Positions 25,287 to 35,700 are shown, counted from the stretch's first letter. The stretch is DNA of 64,000 nt from Hymenobacter cheonanensis (GCF_030581075.1 NZ_JAUQSW010000010.1:62001-126000), one strand, 5' to 3'. Numbers and translations: made by a program. Notes: generated by a model not told the origin, from the sequence alone.

Positions 25287-26054
25287 ATGCAAGAAATACC
25301 CACCCAGCTGCCCTTCCACCTGCAATTATTGGTGCGCGAGTACGGGCAAAGCACTTATCAGCTTATTCAGGGCCTGGCCCAGATTGAGGACGTAGCCGAG
25401 CGTACGCGCCGCGCCGCCGGCATTGTGCAGCTTATTCTGCGCCTGCGCCCCAGCCTGCGCGACCAGCCCGACATTCAAACCCGTCTCTGGAACCACATTC
25501 ATGCCCTGGCAGGTACCGAGGTGGCGCTGGACGCGCCCGTGCCGCTTACGCCGCCGCGCCTGTATGCCGAGCGCCCCAAGCGCGTGGAGTACCCGCGCCA
25601 GGCGCCTAAGCTCAAGGCTTATGGCCGGGGTATTGAAGCGCTCATTACCAAGGCGTTGACCATTGAAGATGGCACAGAGCGCGAGCAGGCTGCCATTCAG
25701 ATTGGGCGCACCATGAAGTTTCTCTACCGCCAGCACAACAAGGAAAACGCGAAGGATGTAACCATCATCCGGCACCTGGGTGAGCTATCGGGCGGACAGT
25801 TGAAGCTGGATGCGCAAACGGTGGCCGACCAAGGCCTGTTTGAACTGGCGGGCCTGCCCACCACGGCCGCCCCTAGCCAGCAGGCGGCCCGCCCCGCCAG
25901 TGGCCAGGGCAGCAGCCGCTTCGAAGGCAACCGCGATAACCGGGAGCGCCGCGCCGACCGCCCCGAGGGTGGCCAGGGCAATGGCAACAACAAAAAGCGT
26001 GATAAAAAGCGCAACAAGAAATTCCGTACCGAGCCCCAACAGCCGCCGCAGTAG
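25287..26054 (+). CDS. DUF4290 family protein
   Basis: 255 aa, Bacteroidota-specific family of unknown function usually found directly upstream of murA, as it is here. Residues 1-200 form the conserved helical part (LPFHLQLLVREYGQSTYQLI, RLWNHIHALAG, LKAYGRGIEALI, FLYRQHNKENAKDVTI). The last 55 residues are low-complexity, basic and Arg/Asn/Gly-rich (RDNRERRADRPEGG, KRDKKRNKK), probably disordered and able to bind nucleic acid or acidic lipids; this tail may be lineage-specific. The conserved gene order with murA suggests a role in cell-wall precursor supply, which is inference. Confidence 0.9.
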   Translation: MQEIPTQLPFHLQLLVREYGQSTYQLIQGLAQIEDVAERTRRAAGIVQLILRLRPSLRDQPDIQTRLWNHIHALAGTEVALDAPVPLTPPRLYAERPKRVEYPRQAPKLKAYGRGIEALITKALTIEDGTEREQAAIQIGRTMKFLYRQHNKENAKDVTIIRHLGELSGGQLKLDAQTVADQGLFELAGLPTTAAPSQQAARPASGQGSSRFEGNRDNRERRADRPEGGQGNGNNKKRDKKRNKKFRTEPQQPPQ

Positions 26055-26134
26055 CTTTGCGGCTTGATTGGCCTTGGCTGCTTATTGGGCGGCCACTGGC
26101 TCACTGCTCATTGTTAACTGTTAATTGAAAAAGA

Positions 26135-27442
26135 ATGGCTGCTTTTGAAGTACGCGGCGGACGGAAGCTGCACGGAGAAATTACTCCGCAGGGAGCTAAA
26201 AACGAGGCGCTCCAGATTCTGTGCGCGGTGTTGCTCAGCCCCGAGCCCATCACCATCAGCAACGTGCCCAATATCCGGGACGTGAACAAACTCATTGAGC
26301 TGCTGCGCGATATGGGTGTGAAAGTGGGCCAGCTAGCCCCCGACACCTACATGTTTCAGGCCGAGGACGTGCGCCTCGACTACCTCGATACGCCCGAGTT
26401 TGTGGCCCAGGCCCGCGAGCTGCGCGGCTCGGTGATGATACTAGGCCCCCTGCTGGCCCGCTACGGCCGCGCCCAGCTGCCCAAGCCGGGCGGCGATAAA
26501 ATTGGCCGTCGGCCGCTCGATACGCACTTTGTGGGCCTCGAAAAGCTTGGCGCGCACCTCACGCTGGAAGGCACTGATTTTTACCGCCTGACGGTGCCGG
26601 CCGGCAAGCTGCACGGTGCCTCTATGCTGCTCGACGAGGCTAGCGTAACGGGCACGGCCAACATCGTAATGGCCGCCGTGCTGGCCGAGGGTACCACCAC
26701 CATCTACAACGCCGCCTGCGAGCCTTACTTGCAGCAGCTGTGCCGGATGCTGGTGCGCATGGGCGCTAATATTCAGGGCATTGGCTCCAACCTGCTTACC
26801 ATTGAGGGCGTGGCCAGCCTTGGGGGAACCGAGCACCGGATGCTGCCCGACATGATTGAAATCGGCTCGTTCATCGGCCTGGCAGCCATGACGGGTTCCG
26901 AAATCACCATCAAGGACTGCCAGATTCCGGAGCTGGGGATTATTCCCGACACGTTTCGCAAGCTGGGTATCAACCTGGAGTTTCGCGGCGACGATATCCA
27001 CGTGGCGGCCCAGGAGCACTACGAAATCAGCACCTACCTCGACGGCTCGATTCTGACCGTGAGCGACCACACCTGGCCGGGCTTCACACCTGATTTGCTG
27101 AGCATTATCCTTGTCATTGCCACCCAGGCTAAAGGCACGGTCCTCATTCACCAGAAGATGTTTGAGTCGCGCCTGTTCTTCGTAGACAAGCTCATCGACA
27201 TGGGCGCCCAGATTATTCTCTGCGACCCGCACCGGGCCACCGTTATCGGCCTCGACCGCCAGAAGAAGCTCAATGGCATCACCATGTCGTCGCCCGATAT
27301 TCGGGCGGGCGTGGCGCTGCTCATCGCCGCCCTTTCGGCCGAGGGCACCAGCAAAATATTGAACGTGGAGCAGATTGACCGTGGCTACCAGAATATTGAT
27401 GAGCGCCTCAACGCGCTCGGGGCTGATATCCGGCGCATCTAA
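26135..27442 (+). CDS. murA: UDP-N-acetylglucosamine 1-carboxyvinyltransferase (MurA), Asp at the active-site Cys position
   Basis: 435 aa, first committed step of peptidoglycan synthesis: enolpyruvyl transfer from PEP to UDP-GlcNAc. Lys22 in QGAKNEAL is the conserved substrate-binding lysine. The loop that carries Cys115 in E. coli (GGCTIGARPVDLH) reads GGDKIGRRPLDTHF, so Asp121 (codon 26495-26497) takes the place of Cys. A Cys-to-Asp change here keeps catalysis but prevents covalent inhibition by fosfomycin, as known for mycobacterial and chlamydial MurA. The start is the first Met. DUF4290 lies 80 nt upstream, a strong terminator downstream. Confidence 0.96.
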   Translation: MAAFEVRGGRKLHGEITPQGAKNEALQILCAVLLSPEPITISNVPNIRDVNKLIELLRDMGVKVGQLAPDTYMFQAEDVRLDYLDTPEFVAQARELRGSVMILGPLLARYGRAQLPKPGGDKIGRRPLDTHFVGLEKLGAHLTLEGTDFYRLTVPAGKLHGASMLLDEASVTGTANIVMAAVLAEGTTTIYNAACEPYLQQLCRMLVRMGANIQGIGSNLLTIEGVASLGGTEHRMLPDMIEIGSFIGLAAMTGSEITIKDCQIPELGIIPDTFRKLGINLEFRGDDIHVAAQEHYEISTYLDGSILTVSDHTWPGFTPDLLSIILVIATQAKGTVLIHQKMFESRLFFVDKLIDMGAQIILCDPHRATVIGLDRQKKLNGITMSSPDIRAGVALLIAALSAEGTSKILNVEQIDRGYQNIDERLNALGADIRRI

Positions 27443-27467
27443 AAAGCTCAAAAATTTCTTAGCCAGG

Positions 27468-27509
27468 CATAAAAGAGGCCTTCTGCACGCGCAGAAGGCC
27501 TCTTTTATG
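27468..27509 (+). terminator. Terminator after murA (bidirectional)
   Basis: 19-nt arms CATAAAAGAGGCCTTCTGC and GCAGAAGGCCTCTTTTATG are perfectly complementary with a 4-nt loop. T/A runs flank on both sides, so it can also stop the convergent minus-strand transcript. Confidence 0.9.
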
Positions 27510-27528
27510 TTAGAGGGCTAGCCCCAGG

Positions 27529-27867
27529 CTAGTCCATTATCATATCTACCACCGACGTCACCAGCGATAGGGCTATGCTGAAAATCAGTGCGTTGATAAA
27601 ACCCGTAACGGCAAAGCTGCTCATCAGGTAATCTGCCAGTTTCACGATGATGACGTTGATAATCAGCAGGAAGATACCCAGCGTTAGTACCGTAATGGGG
27701 AAGCCGATTATTTTCAGTATCGGCTTTACCGTCGCGTTGAGCAGGCCTAGCACGATAACCAATATGGCGGCGCTACCCACCCCATCGAGGCGCACGCTGG
27801 GCAGTATCTGCGCCAGCCCGTAGGTCAGCACCGCCGTGAGAATGAATTTAATAAGGAATTTTACCAT
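27529..27867 (-). CDS. Phage-holin-family 4 membrane protein
   Basis: 112 aa with four hydrophobic segments (about 4-22, 30-46, 52-75, 88-108) and little loop sequence. The pattern LNATVKPILKIIGFPITVLTLGIFLLIINVIIV is typical of PF04020 (holin superfamily IV / YvlD-like), a group found in many non-phage chromosomes. No lysin or phage gene is nearby, so a host envelope-stress membrane role is more plausible than lysis. Lies 36 nt downstream of the agmatinase-like gene and may be in the same transcript. Confidence 0.85.
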   Translation of the reverse strand: MVKFLIKFILTAVLTYGLAQILPSVRLDGVGSAAILVIVLGLLNATVKPILKIIGFPITVLTLGIFLLIINVIIVKLADYLMSSFAVTGFINALIFSIALSLVTSVVDMIMD

Positions 27868-27903
27868 GAGGCAACGTGTGAAAGAGTGAGAGGGAAAAGA
27901 GTG

Positions 27904-28986
27904 TTATTCAGTTCCTTTGGCAGCCAGGCGACCCTGCGATACGGCCATCCAGTTGCAGAGTTGGTAGAGCAGGCGCGCGCCCACAATGCCGTTCCAGTCC
28001 GTATCGCCGGGCGCCACCTCATTCAGGTCGAGCCCGATGATGGTACGGCCCGAGCGCACTATCATGCGCAGCAGGTAGGTGGCTTCCTCAAATTCGAGGC
28101 CGCCGGGTACGGGCGTACCCGTGCCGGGGCACAGCTTGGGGTCTAGCCCATCGATATCGAAGCTAACGTACACTTTTTGTGGTAGTTGGGCAATGATTTT
28201 GCCGCACACCTTTTTCCAGGATTTTTTAGCAAATTTCTCCTCGCTCATAAACCGCTGGCCAAACAAGGCTACCCGGCCCACCGAATGCGCGATAAAGTCG
28301 GCCTCCTGCTGGCACATATCCCGGATGCCTACCTGCACCAGCTTCTTTACCTGGGGCAGTTGCAAGGCATTGTACATGATGCTGGCGTGCGAGTACTGGA
28401 AACCCTCGTAAGCCGGCCGCAGGTCGCAGTGCGCATCTATTTGCAGGATACCAAACTCACTGTGGCGCTCGGCTAGGGCGTGCAGGTAGCCTAGGGGCGT
28501 GCTGTGGTCGCCTCCTAGCACCGCCACGGCCTTGCCAGCGTCGAGCAGGGCGCCGGTTTTTTGCTTGAGCCATTGAATAAGTTTATCGCCTTCGGCCGTG
28601 ATGCGGGCGGGCACACTGCCGTGCTGGGCCGCTCCTTCAGCCGGCTGGCCATCTTCGAGCCAGCCGATGTAGTCGGCCGCCAGGGGTCGCAGCTCGCGGC
28701 TGGTTTGAGCAATGGCTTCGTCTTCGTCCTCCATCGCCAGGCCTAGCTTCCAGGCTTCGGGCAGGTCGGGGTCGTAAAGGTCTACCTGCAATGAGGCTTC
28801 GCGGATGGCCGCCGGGCCCTGGGCTGTGCCGGCGCGGTAGCTCACGGTAACTTCCCACGGCACGGGCACCACTACTACCTGGGCCTCTTCGGGCGTAAAG
28901 GGCAGCCCAAAGAGGCCACCAGCGGCGTCGCCGAGTGCGTTGGGGTCAAAATTGGCAATTTTTTGCGCGAGAGTAGAAGCAGACAC
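27904..28986 (-). CDS. Ureohydrolase (agmatinase/arginase family)
   Basis: 360 aa binuclear-Mn hydrolase family protein. Metal ligands are all present: GGDH (His161), DAHCD (Asp184, His186, Asp188) and SFDIDGLDP (Asp277, Asp279). The chain is about 50 residues longer than a typical agmatinase, mostly before residue 155. The family includes arginase, agmatinase and formimidoylglutamase; agmatinase-like proteins of this length are common in Bacteroidota, and substrate cannot be settled from sequence here. Placed after the chemosensory operon on the same strand with a 118-nt gap, so co-transcription is possible but uncertain. Confidence 0.88.
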   Translation of the reverse strand: MSASTLAQKIANFDPNALGDAAGGLFGLPFTPEEAQVVVVPVPWEVTVSYRAGTAQGPAAIREASLQVDLYDPDLPEAWKLGLAMEDEDEAIAQTSRELRPLAADYIGWLEDGQPAEGAAQHGSVPARITAEGDKLIQWLKQKTGALLDAGKAVAVLGGDHSTPLGYLHALAERHSEFGILQIDAHCDLRPAYEGFQYSHASIMYNALQLPQVKKLVQVGIRDMCQQEADFIAHSVGRVALFGQRFMSEEKFAKKSWKKVCGKIIAQLPQKVYVSFDIDGLDPKLCPGTGTPVPGGLEFEEATYLLRMIVRSGRTIIGLDLNEVAPGDTDWNGIVGARLLYQLCNWMAVSQGRLAAKGTE

Positions 28987-29104
28987 GGTTAAAAAAGAAC
29001 ACCAAGCGACCGGCGCTTGGTGGGTGAGAAATAAAAAATGGCAGTAGCGTCACTAGGTCCGCCAGAGAACCTACGCAACTGATAATAGTAATGTGTTCAA
29101 GAAC

Positions 29105-29743
29105 TTAGGCCGCAGACTGCGTTTTGCCTAGAAAATCGTAGGTGCGAATGATTTTCAGGATTTTTTCGAACGTAGCCCGGTCGAAGAACAGCATCAGCGG
29201 TAATTCCACCGAATTTTCTTTGTCCGAAAACTGCGTGATTACGGAGAAAATTAGCGGCTGCAAGGCTTCGGGGTCCGGCATCAGGCTGTGCAGGGCGTTG
29301 GCGAGGTCGCCGGTCGGGGTCAGGGGCGGCGCACCATAGATGTTGGCTTTCAGAATATTAGCCAGCTGCGTAACTAAAGCTCCGGTAATAATATTGCTAA
29401 TTTCCAGCAGCAAAGACTCCTGCAACTCATTGAGATTCAATGAATCAGACACTTGCATGCGCAGGCACACCCGCGATAGCCGCTGCACGTGCTGGCCCGA
29501 AAAGAACATGAACGTGGAGCCGTTAAAATCGCCCCGGATATCGCTCTGAATGGCTACGTAGCGGGTTTGATAATCCCGCACCCGCTCAATAATGCTGCTG
29601 CTAGGCAGCAGGTCCAAGTTAGGCACTTCCAACATCACCCGCTCTTGCGCAATCACAGCAAAGCTGTCGGCCGCCCGGGCAAGGCCGATGTTGAGGATTT
29701 CGCGAATAATATCGCGCTCTAACTCATTCATTGATAAATTCAT
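29105..29743 (-). CDS. cheC: Chemotaxis phosphatase CheC
   Basis: 212 aa, dephosphorylates CheY-P. Both family active sites fit the (D/S)-x3-E-x2-N-x21-P pattern: Asp11-Glu15-Asn18 with Pro41, and Ser110-Glu114-Asn117 with Pro139, so it should be a two-site phosphatase rather than a degenerate binder. The C-terminal 70 residues continue beyond the minimal CheC core and contain no recognisable domain. Last gene of mcp-cheW-cheY-cheA-cheC, 71 nt after cheA. Its presence supplies a signal-termination route in an operon that lacks cheZ, cheR, cheB and cheD. Confidence 0.93.
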   Translation of the reverse strand: MNLSMNELERDIIREILNIGLARAADSFAVIAQERVMLEVPNLDLLPSSSIIERVRDYQTRYVAIQSDIRGDFNGSTFMFFSGQHVQRLSRVCLRMQVSDSLNLNELQESLLLEISNIITGALVTQLANILKANIYGAPPLTPTGDLANALHSLMPDPEALQPLIFSVITQFSDKENSVELPLMLFFDRATFEKILKIIRTYDFLGKTQSAA

Positions 29744-29814
29744 AACGGCTTAGTTCGTAACAGCGGCGCAGAAGCTGGCAAAGTAATACGGAAAAGGGCG
29801 GGAAGCAGCTAAAG

Positions 29815-31515
29815 TTAAGGGCGTTTGGATAGAAATAGCCGGGTTAGGGCTGGCACATCCAGTACCAGGCAAAGCTGCCCACTACCCAGCAGGGTAACAC
29901 CTCCAAACAAGTCAATGGTATCCAAGGGCTTACTCAGCGATTTCACCACGATATTCTGCTGGCGCAGGAAGCGGTCGATGAGGATGCCCAGGCGGCGGTT
30001 GTTGTAGCTCACCACCAGCACCTGGTGCAGGCCCCCATCGGCGGGCAGGTCGGCGCGGGTGGCTAGGGGCAGTAGCTCGTCGCCTTCGGCGTAGAGCAGC
30101 TGCCGCAGGGGCACTAATGGCACATTTTCGTCCTGAATGCGGGTCATGAGCAGGCCGCCCACCACAAAAACCTGGTCGCTGGCCAACGCCAATACCGTGT
30201 CGGTGTGCAGCAGCGGCACCGCGTAGGCCCGCTCGTCAAGCTCGATAAGTAAGGCGCCTTTTACGGCAATGGAAGTGGGCAGCACCAGGGTAAACGTAGT
30301 GCCTTGGCCCAGCTCCGAATTCACGCGCAGGCGCCCACCGAGCGAATCGATGGCCAGCTTCACCACGTCGAGGCCCACGCCCCGGCCCGAGATGTCGGTT
30401 ATTTTTTCGGCCATGGAAAAGCCGGGCTCAAACAGCAGGGCCCATACCTGCTGCTCGTCGAGCACGGCGGCGGCTTCCGCCGTCAGCATTCCTTTGCGCA
30501 CGGCTTTCTGGCGCACGGCTTCGGTGTTGATGCCCCGGCCATCATCCTGCACCTGGATTAGTACGTCGTCGCGCTCGGTAAGGGCCGAAATGGTGAGCTT
30601 GCCAATAGCCGGCTTGCCGGCGGCGCGGCGGTCGTCGGGGTTTTCCAGGCCGTGGCTCACGGCATTGCGCACAATGTGCAGCAGGGCATCGGTGATGAGT
30701 TGCAGCACGTTGCGGTCAATCTGCACATCCTGGCCGGCCAGGCTCAGCTCGACCTGTTTATTTTCGGCGGCGGCTACGTCGCGCACCACCCGCGGAAATT
30801 TATTCAGCAGCACCCCGGCGCCTACCAGCCGCACATCCATTACGGAGTACTGCAAATCGTCGGAGATGCGAAACAGGTGGCGGGCCGTGGCTTGCAGCGC
30901 CGGGTGCCCTAGCTCGGCGGCTAGGGTCAGAATCCGGTCGCGGTCAATCACCAGCTCACCTACCAGGTTCAGCAGGTTATCCAGCTTCTTGACCGGAATG
31001 TACACCAGGTCCGACAGTTCAAGCTTGCGGGCGGCATCGGTTTCGGCCTCTTCCTCGGTTTGAGCGGGGCGGGTTTCTACGATTTCCTCGCCTTTGATGA
31101 GGTGCTCAAGGTTGTCGAGCAAGGGCTTGGCATCGGCAAATTCCTGCCCCGCTCCCACTGCCCGAATCATGTTGCCCAGAATGTCAACCGCCCGGAAAGT
31201 CAGCGAAACCAGCGCGCCCGTGAAGGTGCGCTCGTTGCCGCGAATCTGCCCGAACAGGGTTTCCATCTTGTGGGCTACCTCGCCCATGTCGATGAAGCCC
31301 ATGGCGCGGGCGTTGGCCTTAAGATTGTGCATGAGCCGGAAAAGCTCATTCAGCGCCGCCGTATCCTGCGGATTACGCTCCAGCTCGCTCAGGTGGCGCG
31401 ACATGGCATCGTAATACTCCAACGCCTCGGCCATGAACAGCTCCCGATACTCTTGCTCGCGTGCTGTCATAGTCGATTGGGCAACGAATGCTTCATGCGT
31501 ATTATCTCGGTGCAC
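29815..31515 (-). CDS. cheA: Chemotaxis histidine kinase CheA, without a P2 domain
   Basis: 566 aa. P1/HPt at about 20-125 with phospho-acceptor His63 in LFRLMHNLKANAR (usual HxxKGxA, here HNLKANA). A short acidic linker (about 140-165) replaces P2, so CheY must dock elsewhere. P3 dimerisation (about 165-225), P4 ATPase with N-box HIVRNAVSHGLENP (280-293), G1 DDGRG (324-328), F-box FEPGFSM, G2 GRGVGLDVV, and a C-terminal CheW-like P5 (from about 430) are complete. ATG at 31470 (residue 16) is an alternative start. Kinase core is intact, so it should phosphorylate CheY at 31659-32045. Confidence 0.95.
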   Translation of the reverse strand: MHRDNTHEAFVAQSTMTAREQEYRELFMAEALEYYDAMSRHLSELERNPQDTAALNELFRLMHNLKANARAMGFIDMGEVAHKMETLFGQIRGNERTFTGALVSLTFRAVDILGNMIRAVGAGQEFADAKPLLDNLEHLIKGEEIVETRPAQTEEEAETDAARKLELSDLVYIPVKKLDNLLNLVGELVIDRDRILTLAAELGHPALQATARHLFRISDDLQYSVMDVRLVGAGVLLNKFPRVVRDVAAAENKQVELSLAGQDVQIDRNVLQLITDALLHIVRNAVSHGLENPDDRRAAGKPAIGKLTISALTERDDVLIQVQDDGRGINTEAVRQKAVRKGMLTAEAAAVLDEQQVWALLFEPGFSMAEKITDISGRGVGLDVVKLAIDSLGGRLRVNSELGQGTTFTLVLPTSIAVKGALLIELDERAYAVPLLHTDTVLALASDQVFVVGGLLMTRIQDENVPLVPLRQLLYAEGDELLPLATRADLPADGGLHQVLVVSYNNRRLGILIDRFLRQQNIVVKSLSKPLDTIDLFGGVTLLGSGQLCLVLDVPALTRLFLSKRP

Positions 31516-31658
31516 CGCATTTTCTTCCGGGCCGCGGCACGCAGGCGGCAGCCAGGCCCTAGCAGGGAAAGCAGTTGCGCAGGAGCTAAAAAGGAAACCA
31601 AGAGAATACTGTTATCGGGTATTAGGTGAAGGGGGCGGCTAGCCCTCGGCGGCGGGGC

Positions 31659-32045
31659 TTAGGCCAGCGAGCCGTCGCCCTGCAGGGCACTGCCGACTAT
31701 CTCCAGCACGCGCTCTTCCGAAAAAGGCTTTACGATGTACGCCAGGGCGCCATTTTCAATGGCCTCATTTACAATGGTTTCCTGACCCACGGCCGAGCAC
31801 ATAACCACTTTGGCATCGGGCTGCTGCTGGCGAATGCCTTTGAGCACATCGAGGCCGGTATTGTCGGGCAGGATAACGTCGAGGGTGATGAGGTCGGGGG
31901 TGGTTGCTACCGCCATTTCCAGGGCCTGCTGGCCGTTGGCGGCTTCGCCTACTACATCGTAGCCGGCATCGGTGAGCATATTCTTGAGCATCGTCCGCAT
32001 GTAGAACGAGTCATCGACGATGAGAATGCGCTTATTCATGTACAA
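31659..32045 (-). CDS. cheY: CheY-like single-domain response regulator
   Basis: 128 aa receiver domain and nothing else. Acidic pocket Asp11-Asp12 (IVDDS), phospho-acceptor Asp56 (LITLDVILP), switch Ser84 (MCSAVGQE) and Lys106 (YIVKPF) are all present. The second Met (position 3, MNKRILIVDD, 32039) is the more usual start. Position between cheW and cheA and its single-domain form point to output through protein-protein contact, at a motor, gliding apparatus or other target not encoded here. Confidence 0.95.
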   Translation of the reverse strand: MYMNKRILIVDDSFYMRTMLKNMLTDAGYDVVGEAANGQQALEMAVATTPDLITLDVILPDNTGLDVLKGIRQQQPDAKVVMCSAVGQETIVNEAIENGALAYIVKPFSEERVLEIVGSALQGDGSLA

Positions 32046-32123
32046 CTGAATCTGAGAGAGTGATAAAAGAAAGGGAGGGCGCCGCCGCTACCTGGGGCGG
32101 CCGGCTAGGCTCGTCTACGGCTA

Positions 32124-32720
32124 TCAGGCGCCGGAGGGTGCATTGGCTGCAGGGGCCGCCTTGGTACCGGCGCGCCCAGCCGGGACAGCAGCCTGGCCCG
32201 GCAGCCGCATTATCTCGCTAGGGGTGAGCAGCTTGGGCATATCGAGCACAATAATGACGCCCTCGCCCCCGGGCAGCTTGGCAATACCCTCAAGGTATTT
32301 TTCGCGCTGGCCGCTGTCCTGCACAAACTCCGGCGCCGGCTCGATGGCACTCACCGGAATGGTGACGGGGCGGGGCACCTCGCGCACTATCAGGCCTAGC
32401 GTATAGTCGGGGGCTTCGACGGCCAGCGTGTACGAAAAATCGGGCACCGGCCGGCCGGCCGGCCGCAGCTGAAAACGCTCTTCCAGGTCTACCACGGCAA
32501 TAATATCGCCGCGCAGGTTGGTAATGCCCTTAATGAAGAGGGGCGTTTTGGGCATGCGCACTACCTCGGGCGTGATGGTGACTTCCTTCACCTGCTCGAT
32601 GCGGATGCCGTAATCCTCATCGCCCAGGCGAAAAACAATCAGCTGGACCACCGCCTCGGGAGCGGCCGGCGCAGGCCGGCCCGAAGCAGTAGCCGGACGG
32701 GAAGCAGCAGAATCAGCCAT
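32124..32720 (-). CDS. cheW: Chemotaxis coupling protein CheW
   Basis: 198 aa SH3-like scaffold linking receptor to kinase. The CheW domain covers about 24-170 (LIVFRLGDEDYGIRIEQVKEV, MPKTPLFIKGITNLRGDIIAVVDLEERF, TYDY-like LGLIVREV). The N-terminal 22 and C-terminal 25 residues are Ala/Pro-rich extensions, which match the Ala/Pro-rich tail of the receptor encoded upstream. Second gene of the operon, 55 nt downstream of the receptor stop. Confidence 0.94.
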   Translation of the reverse strand: MADSAASRPATASGRPAPAAPEAVVQLIVFRLGDEDYGIRIEQVKEVTITPEVVRMPKTPLFIKGITNLRGDIIAVVDLEERFQLRPAGRPVPDFSYTLAVEAPDYTLGLIVREVPRPVTIPVSAIEPAPEFVQDSGQREKYLEGIAKLPGGEGVIIVLDMPKLLTPSEIMRLPGQAAVPAGRAGTKAAPAANAPSGA

Positions 32721-32775
32721 TAAAATTAAAAAAACGCAAAACCAGGTAATTAGTCACTAAGCTGGGCTAGCCCGC

Positions 32776-35700
32776 CTATTTCGCCTTGGCGCGCCGGGGC
32801 CGGGCCGAAGCCTTGCCGTTTTCCCCGGCCTTCTCGGCGGCGGGCGGCGGGGTTGGGGCCGAAGCCGGCTTGGCGCGGCGCGTTGGCTTTTTGGCCGCCA
32901 GGGTGGCGGGGGCTTCGGGGGCTGTTGCGGCCGCGCGGGCATGGCCATTGCTGGCGGGCTGCTGGCCGTTGGTAGCCCCGGTAGTAACGCTGGCCGATGC
33001 TCGGCGCGTTGGCATGGGCCGGCTGGCCCGGGCCGACGGTACGGGCGTAGGCTCGGGAGCCGCGGCCTTGGCTGCCGCCACGGGCCGGCGCACTACCCGG
33101 CGCTGAGGCTCGGGCTCGGGTTCCGGTTCGGGCTCCGGCTCGTAGTCGAAGAGCTGGAAGGTTTCGAGGCCGTCCTGCAGGTCGTCGGCAATGTCGGAGA
33201 GCCGTTGCGACGAGCTGGTAAGCTCCTGCATGGAAGATGACAGTTGGCGGGCCGTGCCGGCCACCTGCTGGGTGCCGGTGGCCGTTTGCTCGGCAATGGC
33301 TACCACTTCCTCCACGTACTTCACTACGTCGCCAATCGAGGTTTGCTGCACGGCCGTGGCCGTGAGAATATCGCGCGAGGTGCGCAGCGTTTCGCCGCTG
33401 CTGGTGGCAATGTTCTTAAAGGCCGCGCTAGCCTCGAAGGTGGCATTTTTGCCCTTGAGCACCCGGCTTTCCATGGCGCTGATAGCAGCGGCGGCGCTGG
33501 TCGTGTCCTTGCGCACATCCTCTACAAGCGTGGCAATCTCGTTGGCCGACTTGCGCGAGCCTTCGGCCAGCTTGCGGATTTCCTCGGCTACTACCGCGAA
33601 GCCGCGGCCGGCCTCGCCGGCGCGGGCCGCTTCAATGGCGGCGTTCAGGGCTAGCAGGTTGGTTTGCGAGGCGATATCGGTAATTACCCCCAGCGACTTG
33701 CTGATTTCCTGCGAGCGGGTCGACAGTACTTCGATGGTGCGCGAGGTTTGGGTGGCGGCGCCGGAGATTTCCTCCATGTTTTTTACCACTTCGGCCACCG
33801 TTTTCAGGCCCTGCTGCGAGGTTTGCTCACCCATGATGGCCGACTTGTTCACCACGTCGGCCTTGTTGGCCGTTTCCTTGGTGGCCGTCATGATTTCCTC
33901 AATGAGCTTGAAGGCCTGGTCGGTTTTGAGAGCCTGGTTCTGGGCGCCTTCGGCCATCTGCTGCATGGCCAGGGCCACGTCAACCGTTACCCGGCTCATT
34001 TCCTGGCCTTTGTCCACCATCTCTTCCGAAGAAGTGCCCACCACCTGCGCCGAGTCGTTGATTTCACCGAGCAGCGCATTCAGGGTTTCCACGGCCTGGT
34101 TGAGCGAGTTCGACATCGAGAGAATGTCGCCCGTCGTCTGAATCTCGACCATTTGCGTCAGGTCGCCTTCCGAGATGGCGCGCACCACGCGGCTTACTTC
34201 GAGCACCGGCAGGGCAATGCTCTCAATCAGCGCGTTAAGCGTATCCACCAGTTCCTTCCAGGAGCCCGACACGCCACCCACCGTGGCGCGCTCGGTCAGC
34301 TTGCCCTCGGCACCCGCTACGCGGGCCACGCGGCTTACTTCCGAGGCCAGGCGGTTCAGGTCGTCCACCATCCGGTTGATGGTCTGGGCCAGGTCGGCTA
34401 CTTCACCGGCGGCTTCCAGCGTCAGCGTCTGGGTCAGGTCGCCCTGCGATACGGCCGTTACTACTTTCACAATGCCCCGCACCTGAATGGTGAGGTTGGT
34501 GGCCATCGTGTTCACGTTGTCGGTCAGGTCTTTCCATACGCCGCTCACGTTAGGCACTACGGCCTGGCCGCCCAGCTGGCCCTCGGTGCCTACTTCCACG
34601 GCCACGCGGGTTACCTCGCCGGCGAAGATGTTGAGCGAGTCCACCATCTGGTTGATGTTGTCCTTGAGGTCGAGCAGCTCGCCGCGCACGTCTACCGACA
34701 CCTTCTGGCTGAGGTCGCCCCTAGCCACGGCGGTGGTCACGTTGGCAATGTCGCGCACCTGGCTGGTGAGCGAGGCGGCCATCGTGTTTACGTTGTCGGT
34801 GAGGTCTTTCCAAGTGCCCTTCACGCCCGGCACCACGGCCTGGCCGCCCAGCTTGCCGTCGGTGCCCACTTCGCGGGCCACGCGGGTTACCTCGTCGCCG
34901 AACACGTTCAGCGAGTCCACCATCTGGTTCAGGTTTTCCTTGAGCTGCAGCAGCTCGCCGCGCACGTTTACCGTCACGCGCTGGCTGAGGTCACCCCTGG
35001 CCACGGCCGTGGCCACGTTGGCAATGTCGCGCACCTGAGAAGTCAGGTTCGAGGCCATGGTGTTCACGTTGTCCGTCAGCTCCTTCCAGGTGCCCGATAC
35101 GCGCGGCACATTGGCCTGACCGCCCAGGATACCCTCGGTACCCACCTCCCTAGCCACGCGGGTTACCTCGCCGGCAAAGATGTTGAGCGAGTCCACCATC
35201 TGGTTGAGGATGTTTTTCAGGTCGAGAATTTCGCCCTGCACATCCACCGTCATCTTCTGGCTGAGGTCACCCCTAGCTACGGCTGTCGCCACGTTGGCAA
35301 TGTCACGCACCTGAGAGGTCAGGTTGGCGGCCATGGTGTTCACGTTGTCCGTCAGCTCTTTCCAGGTGCCGCCTACGCGGGGCACTACGGCTTGGCCGCC
35401 GAGCTTACCCTCGGTGCCTACTTCGCGGGCCACGCGGGTTACTTCGTCACCAAAGATGTTGAGCGAGTCCACCATCTGGTTCAGAATATTCTTCAGCTCC
35501 AGAATCTCGCCCTTCACGTTCACCGTCATCTTCTGGCTGAGGTCGCCCCTAGCCACGGCGGTAGCCACGTTGGCAATGTCGCGCACCTGACTGGTCAGGT
35601 TGGCGGCCATGTTGTTTACGTTGTCCGTCAGGTCTTTCCAGGTGCCCGATACGCCCGGCACGCTGGCCTGGCCGCCCAGTTTACCCTCCGTGCCTACGTC

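Noticed and set aside
27529-27867. Prophage remnant
   Set aside because: A holin-family-4 protein alone is not evidence; no capsid, integrase, lysin or att repeats are seen around it.
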